Source of the DNA: Chloroflexaceae bacterium
GTDB lineage: Bacteria; Chloroflexota; Chloroflexia; Chloroflexales; Chloroflexaceae
Length of the DNA stretch: 58,771 bases
Assembly (NCBI GenBank): GCA_012032475.1
Contig: JAAUSY010000004.1
Location: 1-58,771 of the forward strand
Direction: 5' to 3'
Position 1 is the stretch's first letter, and each line of letters starts with the position of its first letter. The notes under the pieces were generated by a model. The model made no database searches and was not told where the DNA came from. It saw only the letters and a program-made list of their open reading frames with translations. Position numbers and translations under genes: made by a program. Below, piece after piece: positions 56,103 to 58,771 of this stretch.

Positions 56103-58200
56103 ATGCCACCAGAAACCACCCTGCCCCTCCAACCAGCCGCCGCCCGGAGCACGCCCCACCACCGCGTGCGCTCGTCCTGGCCGGCGTGGTCCCTGACCCT
56201 CCTGGTTGGCCTCGTCGCCCTGCTGCCCCGCTGCCTGGGGCTAGACGACTTCTTCACCGTGGACGAAAGTTTCCACTGGGTCTGGCGCATCATGCACTTT
56301 TCGGACGCACTGCGCCACGAGCAGTGGGCCGGCACCAACCTGACCGGCCACCCCGGCGTCACCACCCTGTGGCTTGGCTCCCTGGGGCGCTGGATAGCCC
56401 ACCACATCGGGTTGGAAGGCCCGGAATGGGGGCGCGGTAGCGTGGCCTACCTTGCCCTGACGCGCCTGCCGCTGGCTGTGGTGAACAGCCTTGCCGTCGC
56501 GGGGGGCTACCTGCTGCTGCGCCGCCTGCTGCGCCCCGAAACTGCGTTCCTGTCCGGGCTGCTCTGGGCTAGTTCTCCCTTCCTGATTGCCCACAGCCGC
56601 CTGCTGCACCTCGACGCCCTGTTGACCTCGTTCATGACGCTGAGCATCCTCATCCTCATGCTGCTCCTGCTGCGGCCCTGGCCGGGGGGCAGCCCCCACC
56701 GCGCCGATGCGGCAGCATCAGCCCGCTCCTGGCTCATCCTGGCTGGCTCCGGGCTGTGTGCCGGGTTGGCATTCCTCACCAAGGCCCCCTCACTGGTGTT
56801 GCTGCCGGCGGCTGGTTTGCTGCTCCTGCTGCTCAGCCCACCGGCTGGTCTCTGGCAGCGAGGGCGGTGGGTAGCCTCCCGCTATGCCGCCTGGCTGCTC
56901 AGCGGGGGCGCGGTCGTCTGGGCATTGTGGCCGGCTATGTGGGTGGCCCCCCACGATGCCATTGCCAGCGTCATCAACGAGGTTCTTGCCAACGGCGGCC
57001 AACCGCATGAATCAGGTAACTTCTTCATGGGGCAACCGGTGGCCGACCCCGGCTGGCTCTTCTATCCGGTGGTGGTCCTGTGGCGCAGCACGCCCATGAC
57101 GCTCATCGGGCTGGTGCTGCTGCCCCTGGCTCTACGCCGGAGCCGCGAAGAGCGCCGCGTACTGCTGGTTCTGGGTGGGTTCATGCTGCTGTTTGGCATC
57201 GCCATGAGCCTCCTGCCCAAAAAGTTTGACCGCTACCTGCTGCCCGTCTGGCCCCCGCTCGAAATCCTGGCCGCGGTGGGGTTGATGACCCTGTCCGGCG
57301 GTCGCGCCTGGGACTGGGCCTGGACCTGGATTGGTCGCCAGACCTGGCCCCCCGAACGCCGGGCTGCGGCGGTGCGGTGGCTCGTGGCCCTGCTGCTCGC
57401 CATCACCCTGGGGTGGTATCACCCCTACTACCTGGCCTATTTTAACCCGCTGCTCGGCGGAGGAACCGTCGCGCCACACGTCCTGCTGGTCGGGTGGGGA
57501 GAAGGGATGGAGCAGGTCGGCGCGTGGTTGCGCACCCGCCCCGACCTGGCCCGCAGCCCGGTGATGTCGTGGGACCCGCGCACGCTGGAACCCTTCGTTC
57601 CCGTGCGCGTGGTTGAGCTGAACGAAATCCACGCTGCTGAGCCTGCCAGCTACGCCGTTCGCTACTCCCGCGGGTTCCAGCGCACCCCCGACGCCCCGGC
57701 CGAAGTCTTCGTTCAGCAGACCCCCCCGCTGTACACCGTGCGCATCCACGGGATAGACTACGCACAGGTGTACCAGCCGGTGCGCCCCTTTACAGAACCA
57801 GTCGGCGCGATGTTTGGCACGGGGTTGCGCCTGCATGGGTTCAGCCACGCGTGGATGGGAACACCCTGGTGGTCACACTCTCGTGGGGAGTGCAGGCCGA
57901 CCAGCCCGGCGGGTGGTTCTGCTTCGTGCATGTGCTGGATTCCGACGGCAACCGGGTGGCGCAGGTGGACACCCCGATTGACGAAGGACTCTTCGCTGCC
58001 TGGGAGACCGGCCAGCAGTTTGGCAGCTCCCTGCCCATAGACCTGCCCGCAGACTTGCCAGAAGGGAGCTATCGCGTCGTCGTTGGCGCGTATCGCCCGG
58101 CGGACGGGCAGCGGCTGCCCCTGAGCGAAGCCCCCCCCTGCTGCCAGAGGTTGATGGGCCGCACGCGCTGCTCCTGACCACGTTACAACGTGGCGAGTGA
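56103..58200 (+). CDS. GT39/PMT-like glycosyltransferase with C-terminal beta domain; frame broken twice
   Basis: Membrane glycosyltransferase of the ArnT/PMT superfamily. Helix 1 WSLTLLVGLVALLPRCLG, then LDDFFTVDESFHWVWRIMHF with the active-site acids, NLTGHPGVTTLWLG and ~10 further helices to residue ~455. The soluble C-terminus runs on through a frame break at about 57851 (one G lost) into DGNTLVVTLSWGVQADQPGG and FVHVLDSDGNRVAQVDTP, a beta-sandwich. A second break in the C8 run 58131-58138 gives VDGPHALLLTTLQRGE and a stop at 58198-58200. Start ATG 56103 chosen; the frame is open a little upstream. Confidence 0.82.
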
Positions 58201-58216
58201 CAGGCCGGGTCGGGGA

Positions 58217-58771
58217 ATGACCAAGAAGCACCTGCTCTTCAGCATCCTGGTGTTCATCATGCTGGCGCTGGCCTGGTGGCTGCGCAGCCCCATGCATGCC
58301 CTCCCGCTCGAACGCGACGAAGGGGCCTATGCTGTCATTGCCGTGCGCTGGATGGCCGGCGATATCCCCTACCGCGACCTTTTCGACCACAAGCCCCCGC
58401 TGGTCTACCTGGTCTATGGTCTGGCCCGCTTCTGCTCCCCCGACCCGGTTCGTGCCATTCGCATGCTGGCAACGCTCTACCTGCTGGCGAGCGGAGTGGT
58501 CGTCTTCCTGACGGGCTGGCGGCTCTATGGCCGCTGGTCGGCGGTTGGGGCGCTGGCCCTCTTCCTCGCCTATGGCAGCAGCTGGCGCTTCCAGGGACTC
58601 ACCTTCAACAGCGAAGCGATTATGACCCTGCCGGCCATGCTTGGATGTCTGTTCGCCGTGTGGGGGATGCAGGTTCGGCGTCCCTGGCTGTTCGCGCTAG
58701 CGGGGGGGTGGGTCGGGTTGGCTGCCCTTGCCAAACCCGTGGGGGTGCTGCTCCTGGGGCCGCTCTGCCTT
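58217..58771 (+). CDS. GT39/ArnT-like glycosyltransferase (5' part, cut by the window end)
   Basis: First 185 residues only; no stop before the window edge. Starts MTKKHLLFSILVFIMLALAW, then the diagnostic active-site loop LPLERDEGAYAVIAVRWMAG and DIPYRDLFDHKPPLVYLVYG, and NSEAIMTLPAMLGCLFAVWG. This is a clean match to the Chloroflexota-type PMT_2 glycosyltransferases. 16 bp downstream of the preceding GT39 gene, so probably co-transcribed. Confidence 0.88.
   Translation, partial: MTKKHLLFSILVFIMLALAWWLRSPMHALPLERDEGAYAVIAVRWMAGDIPYRDLFDHKPPLVYLVYGLARFCSPDPVRAIRMLATLYLLASGVVVFLTGWRLYGRWSAVGALALFLAYGSSWRFQGLTFNSEAIMTLPAMLGCLFAVWGMQVRRPWLFALAGGWVGLAALAKPVGVLLLGPLCL

Overview
This is a GC-rich bacterial chromosome segment. 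It carries housekeeping genes (serA, purA, mutM, uvrA, rimO, mltG, aroE), an unusually large set of envelope glycosyltransferases, DUF1616 and DUF92 membrane proteins, expanded Uma2-type nucleases, paired SPFH proteins, and KtrAB potassium uptake. This mix, and the style of the proteins, resembles the phylum Chloroflexota, probably class Chloroflexia. That placement is an inference from gene content and protein feel; no marker gene or rRNA is present. I see no tRNA, rRNA, CRISPR array, insertion sequence or phage gene.

Layout. 1-10.3 kb (+ strand): an envelope polysaccharide cluster with four GT4 glycosyltransferases, a 930-aa membrane-anchored extracellular protein, a polytopic GT-C-like protein and a DUF1616 protein. 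10.1-13.3 kb: a membrane-anchored EEP-family hydrolase (-), a small membrane protein and mutM (+), an HD phosphohydrolase (-). 13.6-19.7 kb (-): serA, purA and two overlapping SPFH genes. 20.0-22.0 kb (+): ktrAB with a good sigma70-like promoter. 22.1-27.7 kb (-): a STAS/RsbW-like switch pair, an ABC-2 permease, then two GT4 genes and a polyprenyl diphosphate synthase with 4-bp overlaps. 28.0-31.5 kb: a BlaI-like repressor (+), rimO-yajQ (-), a small XRE regulator and a two-helix membrane protein. 31.5-38.5 kb (-): three tandem large GT-C glycosyltransferases with repeat-rich and beta-sandwich C-termini. 38.5-41.0 kb (-): three tandem Uma2 nucleases with a DUF1232-like membrane protein between two of them. 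41.2-46.1 kb: a TPR-like small protein, an M24 peptidase and a large multi-TM hybrid histidine kinase. 46.1-49.3 kb (-): uvrA. 49.6-54.6 kb: YcxB-like, DUF92, DUF218, mltG, aroE and a prepilin peptidase. 54.8-55.7 kb: two RsbT-like kinases. 56.1 kb to the end: two more GT39-like glycosyltransferases, the last cut by the window edge.

Data quality matters here. At least fourteen places in nine genes (two GT4 genes at 24-26.6 kb, the GT4 at 8.2 kb, two of the three tandem GT-C genes, the TPR gene, the histidine kinase, aroE and the GT39 at 56.1 kb) need one missing base restored, usually in or beside a short G/C run, for the protein to continue in its family pattern. All go in the same direction (a lost base). 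This looks like consensus indel error rather than gene decay, so I report these loci as single genes spanning the frame breaks.

Functionally the window is dominated by making and decorating cell-surface glycans on lipid carriers (at least six GT4, five GT-C and a prenyl diphosphate synthase), plus membrane organisation and stress/partner-switch signalling. The points most worth a second look are the tandem Uma2 paralogues with one variable block in otherwise near-identical proteins, the heterologous SPFH pair beside ktrAB, the GT-C/repeat/beta-sandwich gene triplet, and the 930-aa anchored protein in the glycan cluster.
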